37,260 bases of DNA from Nitrospirales bacterium (GCA_020027535.1 JAHRAK010000044.1:1-37260), one strand, 5' to 3'. Numbered from the stretch's first letter, positions 1 through 8,496 are shown. Made by a program: numbers and translations. The notes: generated by a model from the letters alone, not told the origin.

Positions 1-266
1 TTGGACACGCTATTCTGGATGGGCCGTGGCACATACGAGACGTAGGCCTCGGTCGCCGGCTTGGCGATCTTGCGATCGGCAAAATCATTGAGCCGGTAAA
101 TCTGTCGATTGACGGATTCCAACGGATCGTGATCCGACACTGCAGAACCTGTGGACTTCGTCGAGGCGCATCCCGTCAGCACGGTGAACACCGACCAGGC
201 AACCGCGAGCCAGAGTATGGGAGCATTCCTATGCGTTTTCCTGATGGCATGCGTCATGCTTCTCAT
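1..266 (-). CDS. mlaA: MlaA (VacJ) outer-membrane lipoprotein, 5' part
   Basis: Reading the minus strand from the ATG at 264-266 gives an open frame that runs off the window's left edge, so only about 88 N-terminal residues are present. It has a hydrophobic signal followed by the lipobox LTGC, then a DPLESVNRQIYRLND stretch and PRPIQNSVS, which match the start of the MlaA/VacJ domain (family pattern DP-E--NR--F--ND). MlaA sits in the outer membrane and extracts misplaced phospholipids, handing them to periplasmic MlaC. It follows the mlaC stop codon by 21 bases, in the same frame, so the two are surely cotranscribed. A second ATG lies three codons in (255-257). The C-terminal part cannot be judged. 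Confidence 0.85.
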   Translation of the reverse strand, partial: MRSMTHAIRKTHRNAPILWLAVAWSVFTVLTGCASTKSTGSAVSDHDPLESVNRQIYRLNDFADRKIAKPATEAYVSYVPRPIQNSVS

Positions 267-287
267 CAAGCCGCCGAAAATTCGGGA

Positions 288-905
288 CTAGAGCCCATGC
301 GCGTTTTTTTCGATTTGGGTGTTGAGGCGTTCGATGAGGGTCGGGAACCCGTCTTTTCGCAGAATGCCCCCGTATTCGGCACGTTTCAAGGCCAGATCAC
401 TGACGCCGTTGACGCTGACACTGATGATTTTCCACTCGTCATGCACCCGGTGCAGGATGTAGTTGAACGTGATTTTCTCGCCGTCGGCTTTCACAAGGTG
501 GCTCGTGACCAGTTTGCGATTCCCTCTTTTTAAGGAAGTTTCCGAAAGAATGTTGAACTGCTCTCCTCCATAGTCCTTGAACCGTCCCGCATACATGGAA
601 ATGCTCAGGTTTTTGAACGTCTCGACAAAAGTGGATTTTTGGCTCGCATCGAGTCCTTTCCAATGTCTCCCCACGACCAGCCGTGCGATATTGTCGAGGT
701 CGTGTGTTTTTTTAATCGTGGGGGAGATGCTCTGATAGCGACCCGTATAGCCGAGGTCTTGCCCTTCTTTCATGATGGTCATGATCGATTCCTGAAGTTC
801 GGTCACGACGTGGGTGGGTTCGCCGGCGGATGTGCCGACGCAGGAGCCCCATGCCACCAGGAAAGCGACGGCGCCCACGAGGCGCTTTTTCGAGATGTCA
901 ATCAT
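288..905 (-). CDS. mlaC: MlaC/Ttg2D-family periplasmic phospholipid-binding protein
   Basis: 205 residues, the normal length for MlaC. Residues 1-28 form a signal peptide (hydrophobic core VGAVAFLVAW, cleavage near TSAGEP). The mature part has the family hallmarks: DLDNIARLVVGRHWKGLD around residues 70-87, a central YAGRFKDYGGE, and the C-terminal VNGVSDLALKRAEYGGILRKDGF. MlaC ferries phospholipids through the periplasm between MlaA and the inner-membrane MlaFEDB transporter. mlaA follows directly. No mlaD, mlaE or mlaF is in the window, so the transporter core is either beyond the left edge or elsewhere. The ribosome-binding site is weak. Confidence 0.9.
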   Translation of the reverse strand: MIDISKKRLVGAVAFLVAWGSCVGTSAGEPTHVVTELQESIMTIMKEGQDLGYTGRYQSISPTIKKTHDLDNIARLVVGRHWKGLDASQKSTFVETFKNLSISMYAGRFKDYGGEQFNILSETSLKRGNRKLVTSHLVKADGEKITFNYILHRVHDEWKIISVSVNGVSDLALKRAEYGGILRKDGFPTLIERLNTQIEKNAHGL

Positions 906-1026
906 CCGTTATCTGGGTTCAATAATGTTGGCAAGGTGGATGTGCACGATGAATTACCAGATTGCTTTTCGTTCAGGCAAGCCAGGGAAGACACGCGTGT
1001 ACATGAATAAAGCCTGGCTGCGTTGC

Positions 1027-2781
1027 TCACGAAGTTTGCGGGGGCTGGATGATACGAAACCGGACCTCGTCCGCGTGCGTATAGGCCGACTGTTCACTGC
1101 CGACAAATAAGCCGCACCGGTGGAGTCCGGGTGTCCATCCCGATTCGGGTTGGGTGATGATAAAGTAGCCGGTTTGGTCACCCATGTTCATGATGACGTG
1201 GTCCCGGGCCAATGGTATTTGATTCGCGTTCGTTCTTGCGGTCTCGAGAAAACATTCCGCGCTGAGCGGCATTTCATCATAGGAGGCGATCACGAGTCCG
1301 AACATCAGATAAATTTCTTCCTGGGTGTCCGGAAACGTGTCGTGCGGCCCGATGGGGATAAATTCATGGGTGCCGGTGGGTCGATCGTCCCGCATGACGC
1401 GGTTGGCCGGGATGACGTAGCGAAACATGCTGAAATCGGCATCCCGCCCCATCAGGGAAGCCCGTGTGTAGATCTGTTTCTTGGGGTTCAGCCGTTCTCT
1501 GGCTATTTTTTCATAGAGCTCGTCCTCGGTAAGAGGGGCCGGGGTTTCGGCCTCGACGGCGGGAACAGTCTCATTCGCGTCCTGCTTCGGGATCGCGTTG
1601 CCGGAAGCGGGAATATGTTCCTTCACCCGTTCGACCCACATGGCCAGGGTTTCCGTGTTCAGAACCCTGAGATCGGCTTTGGGCGGAGCGTTCTTTGTGC
1701 GTTCGTCGAAATCGAGGGCGGCTTCATAGAGGAGTTCAAAATAGGGGAGGGCTTCAGTCCATTTTCCCAGTTTCATCAAACAGCGGCCTACCCGGAAAAA
1801 CGCATCCGCGTAGACTTCGTCCGATGGGTCCATCGAGGACAGGTTTGCAAAGACCTCTATGGCTTCCTCGCACCGGTCAAGCCCCAGTAAGGTCATGCCC
1901 AGTTCATGGCTCGCGGCGTAATCGCTGGGCTTGAGGGCCAGAATTTTTCGATAGACCGGCTCGGCCTCTGCATAGCGACCCGCGTCGAAGAGTCTCCATG
2001 CGTGGGCACGAATGGCGGACCATTCTTTGCGCACCGCCGCGGATCCGCCGGGGCTCAAGATCGGCTCGAAGCGCCGGCCCCGTTCTTTGGTGGCGCCATA
2101 AATGACTGACCTCAGGCTGTGGGCGGCCGCTTCTTCGGGAGAACCGGGCTCGACGATTCGCAGGACGTGCTCGACTTCGTCGCGTGCACCACGGCCGTCC
2201 AGGACATCAAGTTTGGCCCGGGCGAGCGACAACCGCCATCCCGGCATGTCCGGAGTCATGGCCACTGCCTTTTTATACCATTCCAGAGATTCTTCCAGGC
2301 GATCGACTTTCCGGAGTTCCTGCGCCAGTTTGAGGGAGACGATGGGATTCGTCGCATCCAGTTGTGCGATCCGTTGAAATTCGGCGATGGCCTGCTCGTG
2401 TTGCCCCGACCGGAGCAACACGCTCCACTTGGCCCAGCGTATCTCCAAGGCCTCCGGGTTCGTCTTGAGGACCACGTCGTAGGCTTCGACGGCTTCCTGG
2501 TGACGACGGGACGCCGTGGCAAGAATGTCTGCTCGTAATTTTTGCAGCCTGACGGCGTCCGGATAGTCTTGAATTCCCGGGTCCAGGATGTGCAACGCAC
2601 GGTTGGGGGCGCCGTCCATCCATTCGGCTTCCGCGAGGTCGGCGATCTCGTCGATCGCCTCGCCTCGTTGCTCGACGGCGAACGCCTGCGTCGTTGTGGA
2701 CCAGAGAAGCAGGACACAGAGCATGACCTTGAAGCGGCACCCCAGCCGCTCGGACGATCCTTTGACAGCGTGTTTATTCAT
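1027..2781 (-). CDS. Exported tetratricopeptide-repeat protein of unknown function
   Basis: 584 residues from the ATG at 2779-2781; a longer version starts at 2802. I prefer the shorter one because a basic N-terminus followed by the hydrophobic segment VMLCVLLLWSTTTQAFA makes a normal signal peptide, though neither start has a clear ribosome-binding site. The first two thirds contain several TPR units, for example AVEAYDVVLKTNPEALE, AIAEFQRIAQLDATNP, EESLEWYKKAVAMTPDMP and AEPVYRKILALKPSDY. After an acidic, proline-rich linker near residue 400 comes a non-repeat domain of about 160 residues ending in a beta-rich stretch (GWTPGLHRCGLFVG). TPR arrays are protein-binding scaffolds. It lies upstream of mlaC on the same strand with a 121-base gap, so it may be cotranscribed; a role in envelope lipid transport is only a guess from position. 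Confidence 0.75.
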   Translation of the reverse strand: MNKHAVKGSSERLGCRFKVMLCVLLLWSTTTQAFAVEQRGEAIDEIADLAEAEWMDGAPNRALHILDPGIQDYPDAVRLQKLRADILATASRRHQEAVEAYDVVLKTNPEALEIRWAKWSVLLRSGQHEQAIAEFQRIAQLDATNPIVSLKLAQELRKVDRLEESLEWYKKAVAMTPDMPGWRLSLARAKLDVLDGRGARDEVEHVLRIVEPGSPEEAAAHSLRSVIYGATKERGRRFEPILSPGGSAAVRKEWSAIRAHAWRLFDAGRYAEAEPVYRKILALKPSDYAASHELGMTLLGLDRCEEAIEVFANLSSMDPSDEVYADAFFRVGRCLMKLGKWTEALPYFELLYEAALDFDERTKNAPPKADLRVLNTETLAMWVERVKEHIPASGNAIPKQDANETVPAVEAETPAPLTEDELYEKIARERLNPKKQIYTRASLMGRDADFSMFRYVIPANRVMRDDRPTGTHEFIPIGPHDTFPDTQEEIYLMFGLVIASYDEMPLSAECFLETARTNANQIPLARDHVIMNMGDQTGYFIITQPESGWTPGLHRCGLFVGSEQSAYTHADEVRFRIIQPPQTS

Positions 2782-2884
2782 GAAGGAACAAGCAATACGC
2801 ATGGAGCGAAGTTTTTTGCACGAGTCGCCTATATTTTAATGTACCATAGCGTAAAGAAAGGATGAAAGAAGGCGGCTGGGGGAG

Positions 2885-2950
2885 GGACGGCACGCAGGCC
2901 GTCCCCTACAACGGCCATGAATATGTAGGGACAGGCCTGCGTGCCCGTCC
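2885..2950. repeat. REP-like inverted repeat, GTAGGGAC type
   Basis: Two arms of about 26 bases (2885-2910 and 2924-2950) are near-perfect reverse complements around a 13-base loop. One arm ends GTCCCCTACA and the other begins TGTAGGGACA; the cores contain CACGCAGGCC and GGCCTGCGTG. It lies between two divergent genes. Palindromes of this type are scattered between genes in many bacteria and are often linked to REP-associated transposases; no such transposase is in this window. Confidence 0.7.
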
Positions 2951-3031
2951 GTTGTCGGTCGGGTAAGCACAACGTCCCCCGACATGATCGCTACCCGACC
3001 CCGTACCGTCCATGATCCGTTGACTATCACC

Positions 3032-3952
3032 ATGAAACGAATCCTGTGCGTTTTATGTGTTATCGGTTTCTGGTGGCCGGGGGTTCCATCCGCTTCGTTC
3101 GGCCAGGCCGCAGAGCCTGAACGGGAATCCCGCGTGCCATTGGCCATGGACGTTTTTCTGAAGAAGCCCATGGAACGGGTCTACGAAATTCACGTTCATC
3201 TGACCAATGACAACCCTGACCCCCTTACCGTGAATCTCCGGGACTTGCCGTGGTTTCCCCCGAATGATGCCGGGTGGCTCTCAGCGTTTCGCATGGATGC
3301 TCGACGCAGTCCCGTTCATCAAGACTCTTTCCCGGGAAAGTTCGGGTCTCGAAGCATCCGTCTCGTTCCGGGTGAGTCGGTCCAAGGTAAACTTGTCTTG
3401 AACCATCGGATCCCGACCCTGTTGGAGGACGTCACGCTGTTTGGCGTCCGGATTGAGTGGGAGTGTTCCCATCCTTCTTTACACCTGGTGTGCAAACAGG
3501 ATTTTCCCCGTACCATCATTATCCCGAAAGGCGATCCCGGTGAACCGGACGTGTATGCCGTGGATGAACCGGCGTGCAGGCAATTGGAAGGAGCGATCGG
3601 TCTCATCGACGTTCCTCAAGGGCATGAAGTGCTTTTTCTCCTCACCAATAAATCCGTGATGGCCGACCTGGAAAAGGTGCAAGCCCTGCTCTATCAAGTG
3701 GATCACTACGTCCGGCAATGTCAACCAACGTGGACGAACAGTTGGGCCGTGGACTTTTTTGCAGAAGAGCGGGTCGTGGGGTTTCTCAGGGATCGGGAGG
3801 GCAGGCGACATTTTGAAAAAGGGCTCTGGCAGCAGGCCAATATCGGACAGTACTCCAGTCAGATCCGGACCCTATACCGGTTCCCGTGGAGCAGGAAGCA
3901 AGCCGATACCGTGTATCTGTCGGTGTACCGTGCCCGGGCGGGCATCCGATGA
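3032..3952 (+). CDS. Predicted secreted protein of unknown function
   Basis: 306 residues from the ATG at 3032. That start was chosen because it puts a short basic end before the hydrophobic core ILCVLCVIGFWWPG, with likely cleavage near SFGQAAEP. An upstream in-frame ATG at 2984 would add 16 non-hydrophobic residues. I do not recognise the family. The body looks beta-rich, with a segment on ligand-free energetics such as LTNDNPDPLTVNLRDLPWF near the N-terminus that resembles the beta-sandwich folds of exported proteins, and two cysteines in CSHPSLHLVC that could form a disulfide. The gene stands alone on the plus strand, divergent from the TPR gene and convergent with the gene at 4101-5192. 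Confidence 0.7.
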   Translation: MKRILCVLCVIGFWWPGVPSASFGQAAEPERESRVPLAMDVFLKKPMERVYEIHVHLTNDNPDPLTVNLRDLPWFPPNDAGWLSAFRMDARRSPVHQDSFPGKFGSRSIRLVPGESVQGKLVLNHRIPTLLEDVTLFGVRIEWECSHPSLHLVCKQDFPRTIIIPKGDPGEPDVYAVDEPACRQLEGAIGLIDVPQGHEVLFLLTNKSVMADLEKVQALLYQVDHYVRQCQPTWTNSWAVDFFAEERVVGFLRDREGRRHFEKGLWQQANIGQYSSQIRTLYRFPWSRKQADTVYLSVYRARAGIR

Positions 3953-3977
3953 GATGGTAGGAACAGAGCCCTCCTCT

Positions 3978-4083
3978 GTCATCCCCGACCTGATCGGGGA
4001 TCCAGGGTTTAGTCCCAGGCGGGTCCGCATGAATGGAGGGGCAGAAGATAAAGCCACTGGATTCCCGCGTGCGCGGGAATGAC
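3978..4083. repeat. Pair of opposed REP-like palindromes (GTCAT...CCAG type)
   Basis: The first unit (3978-4005) is GTC, an 8-base perfect stem ATCCCCGA/TCGGGGAT around CCTGA, then CCAG. The second (4057-4083) is CTGG, the stem ATTCCCGC/GCGGGAAT around GTGC, then GAC, which is the same design in the opposite direction. Opposed REP units form BIME-like elements in other genomes. It separates two convergent genes and may also work as a two-way transcription barrier, though neither hairpin is followed by a proper T-run. Confidence 0.75.
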
Positions 4084-4100
4084 AACCTTGGCCCGTTACC

Positions 4101-5192
4101 TCACTCCGGGGCGGTTTGTTCGTCCTGGGCCACGTGGCCTCGCAACGATTTTTCGGTGATCTGGCTTTGGATTTCCCGGGCGATCACCCGGGCCAGTTGT
4201 CCGGCGGATAACGCGCCCATGGGAAGCCCCCGAGTCTCACGATACAATGCTTCCTTCGGCTCCACGGCGCGATGGTAATTCACGAGAATTTTCGCGGGTT
4301 GAATGACCCGGCCGCGTTCCCCGACCGTGACGGCCTTGTCTTCCGGCACCACGCGCGTCCGCGTCGTCCAATCCCGTTCGTCGATTTTGGCCACCAGGAC
4401 GTGCCAGACTTTCCCGTTGAGCAGGCTGCGAACGGCTTTTTGCGTGTTTTCCCAGAAGAAGGGATCGCTGACGATCAACCGAAGGGCATGCCGGACGCGA
4501 ATATCATACAGCTTGATGGTCGAGTCCACGTGCTCGGGTTTCGTCAGGGTCGTGGTTCCCATTTCATAATACGGTTGATCGACAAGACTGCCATAGGCAT
4601 CCACCGTTTGAATGTAGGTATCCAATAAGGCTTGCAGCGCTTCCGTGCGGTCCTCCGGCGACATCTTTTTGATCTCGGCGTTGGTGGAGACGGGCGCGCG
4701 TAGCAGATCACGTTTCAGCAGGCGCCCCCTGCGGGCGGATTTGGTGGCGGCTTTGCTGATGACCCATTGAAACTCTTTTGCCAGTCTCGGGGCGAGGGTA
4801 TCCGGCTGCCCGAGGTATCCGTCCTCTCTGAGTCTCATGGCGTTGATCAGGAGATTGACTTTGCCTTTCTGCTTGGTTCTGGCCACGAGAAACGGAAATT
4901 CTTTGCCGTCCCGGTTCAGCACCCTTGGTTCTATGACGATTTCTTGCAGGAGATCGCTCGTGACGGCTTGGTCGAACCGTTTGTGTTGCGAGCGGTCCCG
5001 GACCAGGATACCGAAGGCCTTAACCACGGTTGCGATGGCGTCGTTCGCCATATCCTGCGGAATGGTTTCCCCTTGACCTTGCTTCAGGAAGACCTGAAAC
5101 GGGACACCGGGAATGGCGTGCCCTTCCTGGGCTGCCGTCGCAGGCGCGAAGAAAACCATAGAGCACAGTGCGAGAAAAAGCGTCCTGATCAT
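4101..5192 (-). CDS. Predicted secreted protein of unknown function
   Basis: 363 residues with a signal peptide (LFLALCSMVFFAPATAAQ) and an AAGGAT ribosome-binding site seven bases before the ATG. I do not recognise the mature domain. It is rich in charged helices, with a region near residues 95-110 (VARTKQKGKVNLLINAMRL) and a C-terminal part that reads LPMGALSAGQLARVIAREI. No catalytic motif, cysteine pair or membrane segment is visible after the signal. It starts only 30 bases after the aldo/keto reductase gene on the same strand, so it is probably the last gene of an operon with the PEP mutase fusion. It may therefore act in the envelope on, or together with, the product of that pathway; that is inference from position only. 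Confidence 0.7.
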   Translation of the reverse strand: MIRTLFLALCSMVFFAPATAAQEGHAIPGVPFQVFLKQGQGETIPQDMANDAIATVVKAFGILVRDRSQHKRFDQAVTSDLLQEIVIEPRVLNRDGKEFPFLVARTKQKGKVNLLINAMRLREDGYLGQPDTLAPRLAKEFQWVISKAATKSARRGRLLKRDLLRAPVSTNAEIKKMSPEDRTEALQALLDTYIQTVDAYGSLVDQPYYEMGTTTLTKPEHVDSTIKLYDIRVRHALRLIVSDPFFWENTQKAVRSLLNGKVWHVLVAKIDERDWTTRTRVVPEDKAVTVGERGRVIQPAKILVNYHRAVEPKEALYRETRGLPMGALSAGQLARVIAREIQSQITEKSLRGHVAQDEQTAPE

Positions 5193-5222
5193 GTTGCGTA
5201 TCCTTTTTAAGGCCTTTCGTGG

Positions 5223-6065
5223 TTACACTGAGATCGTTTCGATCCGGGCGATTTCCTCCGGGGAGAGTTCCACGCGGTCAATCTCCAAATTTTCTTTCAT
5301 GCGTTGCGCGTTGGTCGTGCCGGTCAGGGGGAGCATGCCCACCTGCTTGGCAAAGCGAAAGATGACTTGGGCCGGTCCCGTCTTGCACCGTTTGGCAATG
5401 GCGCCGACCTCCGGGTCGTGGAGGACTCCCTGATTCGCGGTGAGAAGCGAAAACCCCTGGTACACGATGTCATGGGCGCGGCAGATTTCCCTGACGGCGC
5501 GGTCCCATCCCAATGCCGCATAGCAACGGTTCTGCACGATCATGGGCTTCACGTTGGCCACCTCGCACAGCAATTGCAGTTGAAGGGCCTGGACGTTGCT
5601 GATCCCGATCATTTTGGCCCGGCCTGCCTGATACAGGTTTTCGAGCGCCGTCCAGACATCCCAATCTTCTTTTTCGAGTTCCCAGCGCCCGTAAGGTCCG
5701 TGCAGGACATAGGAATCGATGAAATCAGTCTGCAAGTGTTCGAGCGAGCTTTCAAACGATTGGGCGGCCTGTTCGGCAACGGAGGCTCTGGGGTCATAGG
5801 GCGTTCGGTGGTCCTGGCCCGAAACGGGCGTAAATTTGGTCTGCAGAAACAGTTGATCCCGCGTGACTCCCTGCTTCGCCAGGGCCAGTAAGGCTTCTCC
5901 CACCATGGCTTCGTGATAATGGATGAGCTGGTTCGCGGTATCGATGGCTCGAAAGCCGGCCTGGACGGCCAATTGCACGTACCGGCTCGTGTCCTCCTTT
6001 TTCCACGCCGTGCCATACATGAAGTCGGGGATGGAAACGCCGTTGTGTGCGGTCATAGTTTGCAT
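5223..6065 (-). CDS. Aldo/keto reductase
   Basis: 280 residues, the usual size for this TIM-barrel NADPH-dependent family. The catalytic tetrad is visible: D42 (FRAIDTAN), Y50 (HYHEAMVG), K77 (LQTKF) and H122 (YVLHGPYG). The cofactor end is represented by GISNVQALQLQLL and MLPLTGTTNAQRMKENLEI. The start is supported by AGGAGA four bases before the ATG. The gene lies 23 bases after the PEP mutase fusion, so the two are almost certainly cotranscribed. The spacing before the catalytic tyrosine is a little longer than usual. The substrate is unknown; a reduction of a phosphonate aldehyde is possible but would be unusual for the family. Confidence 0.9.
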   Translation of the reverse strand: MQTMTAHNGVSIPDFMYGTAWKKEDTSRYVQLAVQAGFRAIDTANQLIHYHEAMVGEALLALAKQGVTRDQLFLQTKFTPVSGQDHRTPYDPRASVAEQAAQSFESSLEHLQTDFIDSYVLHGPYGRWELEKEDWDVWTALENLYQAGRAKMIGISNVQALQLQLLCEVANVKPMIVQNRCYAALGWDRAVREICRAHDIVYQGFSLLTANQGVLHDPEVGAIAKRCKTGPAQVIFRFAKQVGMLPLTGTTNAQRMKENLEIDRVELSPEEIARIETISV

Positions 6066-6088
6066 TGTTTCTCCTGAAATTCGTGACG

Positions 6089-7723
6089 TTAAAATTGACC
6101 GGCCTGCACCAGGTCGTCAAGACTGTTGATGTCCAGCCAGTGCCCGACCGTGTAGAGCACGCGTATCGGGACGCCTCGTTTGAGTAATTCCTGAAATAAT
6201 TGCGACATGCCCGCTTTGTCGTTCGCCGGATCGGCGGACATTTCCCCGAGAATGCAGTGTAACTGCGCAGTCGCGCCGGCCGACACCTTCAAAAAGCCCA
6301 TCCAGACGCCGTGAATGGATTCCCGCGGCACGTCCCGTCCCAATTGTTTGAGGTGGATTTTGGCATTGAACGCTTTCCGCGAATTGGGCACTGTACATTC
6401 CGCAAATCCCCCGAGCCGGGTATAGGACATTTTCCCTTCCCAGACACTGTCGACGACGATCACCCAATCGTCGGGTTCCTGAAAAAGGATTTGAGGAATG
6501 TACTTGTGGAAGAGCACGTCCCCATACGAAATGATGGTGTCCTGAAAATCCCCATTCTTGGATTCCAGCGCCTTGAAGAGGGAGACGAGTTCCCCGGTTT
6601 CCGCAAAATCATCGTTATCGACGTAGGTCAGGTGGGGAAGTGAAACGGCCTCCTTCTTATAGCCGCGGACCACGGTAATGTTTTTGATGCCGATGGTATT
6701 GTACGCATCGACGATATGCGACAGGATCGGCAAGCCTTGAATGGGAACCATGGTTTTGGGTCTGTCTTCCGTTAATTCGCCGAGTTCGTTCCCGCGGGAC
6801 GCAGCCAGGATGATTCCGGCCAGGTTGTCACCGTTGTGCGGGAGGTAGCGTTTCTCGGCTTCCTGGAGTTCGGCGGCGTCCTGAAGCCGGAAGATTTCGG
6901 CCACCGGCGCAATTTTGTCTTCAATCGAAAACAGGTTCTCTTTTTCTTTCAGGGTGCGTGCCGTTTTCTGCATGGTGGTCACGGCCGCACGCAGGAGGTG
7001 ATTGGCCCAAATCACCAGGGAAAAACCATGCTGCCGGAAGACGTCGGTGAGCGTGGCGTAATACTTGGTCGGGACGATCACCACGGGACATCGATCGCCC
7101 CACTCCTGCTTGAAGGCCAGGATTTCATCGGGGACCGACAGGGCGCTGTGAATGAGGATGCCGTCGGCGCCTGCCTGGTGGTAGGCCTCGGCCCGTCGCA
7201 AGGCCTCGGATAATCCCCAGCCGCAGATAAAGGCTTCGATCCTGGCAATCAGGCAAAAATCCTCATCGGTCTGGGCATCTTTGCCGGCCTTGATTTTTCC
7301 GCAGAATTCGTCGATGCCGGCCATGGGCTGGGTCTCGCCCTTCAAAAAACTGTTGGTCTTGGGGAACAGCTTGTCTTCGATGCAGACGGCCGCGATCCGG
7401 CGTTGTTCCAGTTTCCGAATCAGGCGTTGCATGTTGTTGAAATTCCCGTACCCGGTATCGCCATCGAGCAGGATGGGGATCCGCGTGGCGTCGGACATGA
7501 ATTCCAGGTGGTCGAGGATTTGCGTCCAACTCGCTTCGTTGTTGTCTCGCACCCCGAATTGAGCGGAAAGGGTAAGCCCGCTGGCCCAGATGCCTTTGAA
7601 CCCCGCCTCTTCCACGATTTTGGCGCTGAGCCCATTGTGCGCTTCGCAGAGAAACTCCAATTTGTCGGATTGCAGGAGCGCCTTGAATTGCCGGGCCTTG
7701 GAAGAAGTAAACGGTTCGCTCAT
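6089..7723 (-). CDS. aepX: Phosphoenolpyruvate phosphomutase fused to a nucleotidyltransferase
   Basis: 544 residues from the ATG at 7721-7723, with GAAGAG just before it. The N-terminal half (about residues 10-280) is a PEP mutase/isocitrate lyase-type barrel: GDTGYGNFN carries the metal-binding Asp, and [10 protein letters not shown] is the motif that marks true PEP mutases, which convert phosphoenolpyruvate to phosphonopyruvate. The C-terminal half (about 300-544) is a sugar-nucleotide-type transferase: [26 protein letters not shown] contains the nucleotide-binding and Lys positions. Such pairs make CMP-activated phosphonates, such as CMP-aminoethylphosphonate, to decorate lipids or glycans. 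No phosphonopyruvate decarboxylase or transaminase lies nearby, so the pathway is incomplete here. It is the first gene of a three-gene minus-strand operon. Confidence 0.9.
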   Translation of the reverse strand: MSEPFTSSKARQFKALLQSDKLEFLCEAHNGLSAKIVEEAGFKGIWASGLTLSAQFGVRDNNEASWTQILDHLEFMSDATRIPILLDGDTGYGNFNNMQRLIRKLEQRRIAAVCIEDKLFPKTNSFLKGETQPMAGIDEFCGKIKAGKDAQTDEDFCLIARIEAFICGWGLSEALRRAEAYHQAGADGILIHSALSVPDEILAFKQEWGDRCPVVIVPTKYYATLTDVFRQHGFSLVIWANHLLRAAVTTMQKTARTLKEKENLFSIEDKIAPVAEIFRLQDAAELQEAEKRYLPHNGDNLAGIILAASRGNELGELTEDRPKTMVPIQGLPILSHIVDAYNTIGIKNITVVRGYKKEAVSLPHLTYVDNDDFAETGELVSLFKALESKNGDFQDTIISYGDVLFHKYIPQILFQEPDDWVIVVDSVWEGKMSYTRLGGFAECTVPNSRKAFNAKIHLKQLGRDVPRESIHGVWMGFLKVSAGATAQLHCILGEMSADPANDKAGMSQLFQELLKRGVPIRVLYTVGHWLDINSLDDLVQAGQF

Positions 7724-7759
7724 CACTCTTCAACAATTCTGCACATGCCAGTCCTAAAA

Positions 7760-7797
7760 CCCTCTCCCCCAGTGGGAGAGGGCAGGGTGAGGGGGAG
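7760..7797. repeat. REP-like palindrome with GGGTGAGGG tail
   Basis: A perfect 9-base stem CCCTCTCCC/GGGAGAGGG (7760-7782) around CCAGT, followed by CAGGGTGAGGGGG. The same layout, a C/T-rich stem followed by AGGGTGAGGG, recurs at 15485-15545. It lies in the leader region upstream of the PEP mutase gene. Confidence 0.65.
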
Positions 7798-7899
7798 GGA
7801 TAAAAAAGAATAACAGAATTAAACAGAGTTTGTTAAGACACGTGGCTGTTGCCGGAGGCCTGATCCTGCTTTCAACATTTTATTTTTTTAAATATTTGG

Positions 7900-7941
7900 A
7901 ATTTGTACATTTTGTAAAGTTTTGTACAAAATGTACAAATT
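7900..7941. repeat. Perfect 17-bp inverted repeat with GTAC boxes
   Basis: Arms 7900-7916 and 7925-7941 are exact reverse complements around an 8-base loop. Each arm contains TTTGTACA or its complement, and further TTGTAC and TTGTAAC boxes continue to about 7972. Next to it, 7994-8013 holds an imperfect palindrome ATTGTC...GACAAT. The segment is very AT-rich. It could be an operator array or promoter region for the PEP mutase operon, whose start lies about 180 bases away, or the end of a lost mobile element. Confidence 0.6.
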
Positions 7942-8106
7942 GTAACTTTTGTAACAATTCTTAACTTTTGTACGTTTTGTTATTTGACAGCCAATTGTCA
8001 CGTTTGCGACAATCGTCTCTCTTATAGGATAGGGCGCATTCCGGGTCATGCCCGGGATATGTCTCATGCCACCTCCACCTTGCGTCATTCCTGTTTTTTC
8101 CCCTCT

Positions 8107-8138
8107 GTCATTCTCGACATTTTTAATCGAGAATCCAG
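8107..8138. repeat. REP-like palindrome (GTCAT...CCAG type)
   Basis: GTC followed by an 8-base perfect stem ATTCTCGA/TCGAGAAT (8110-8117 and 8127-8134) and CCAG: the same design as the two units at 3978-4083. The rest of 7990-8280 shows no gene that I can support. Confidence 0.6.
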
Positions 8139-8284
8139 TGTTTTTGATCCGCGTAGCAGCCGCATCTCATGCGGCTTTTCCCAGCGAAGTGAGGCGCCTG
8201 TTTTGCAAGGCGTTAGTTGTTGAGGGCTTGCCCTACGCTCGTTTTCTGTCAATAAATGCGGAAACAGAGACCGGTATGACCTGA

Positions 8285-8469
8285 ATGAACACGAAACTCA
8301 CGGCAGCAGTCGAAACCTACCTCACCGATCTCAGGCGGGTCAGCGCGTCGGGTGCTGCCGCGAACACGATGTCATCGACCGCCCGCTCAAGCCCGAAGAA
8401 GTCCAGCACTTCACCGACACCTCAAGGCACATTGCGGCGATACTACGTGTGTATGCATTGACTCGGTAA
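8285..8469 (+). pseudogene. Remnant of a type ISP-like restriction-modification gene
   Basis: From the ATG at 8285 the first 24 residues (with AAVETYLTDLRRV) look like the N-terminus of type ISP restriction-modification enzymes. From about 8363 a different frame reads RPLKPEEVQHFTDTSRHIAAIL and stops at 8467-8469, which resembles their C-terminal region. The genuine enzymes are several hundred to over a thousand residues long, so nearly all of the interior has been deleted and the ends joined out of frame. The identification rests on recall of short family patterns and is moderate. No other part of such a system is nearby. Confidence 0.4.
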
Positions 8470-8496
8470 ACGCTAAAATCCACCTTCTTGCTTCGG

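Noticed and set aside
1120-1890. Plus-strand frame opposite the TPR gene
   Set aside because: The TPR repeats and signal peptide on the minus strand show the true frame.
7900-7990. CRISPR-like array
   Set aside because: The repeated boxes are only 6-8 bases, irregularly spaced and in both directions, with no spacers.
7940-8040. Sigma-54 promoter with an enhancer site at ATTGTC...GACAAT
   Set aside because: No GG-N10-GC pair at the right spacing was found on either strand.
8048-8284. Plus-strand frame upstream of the ISP-like remnant
   Set aside because: It runs through a REP-like palindrome, has no family resemblance and no ribosome-binding site.
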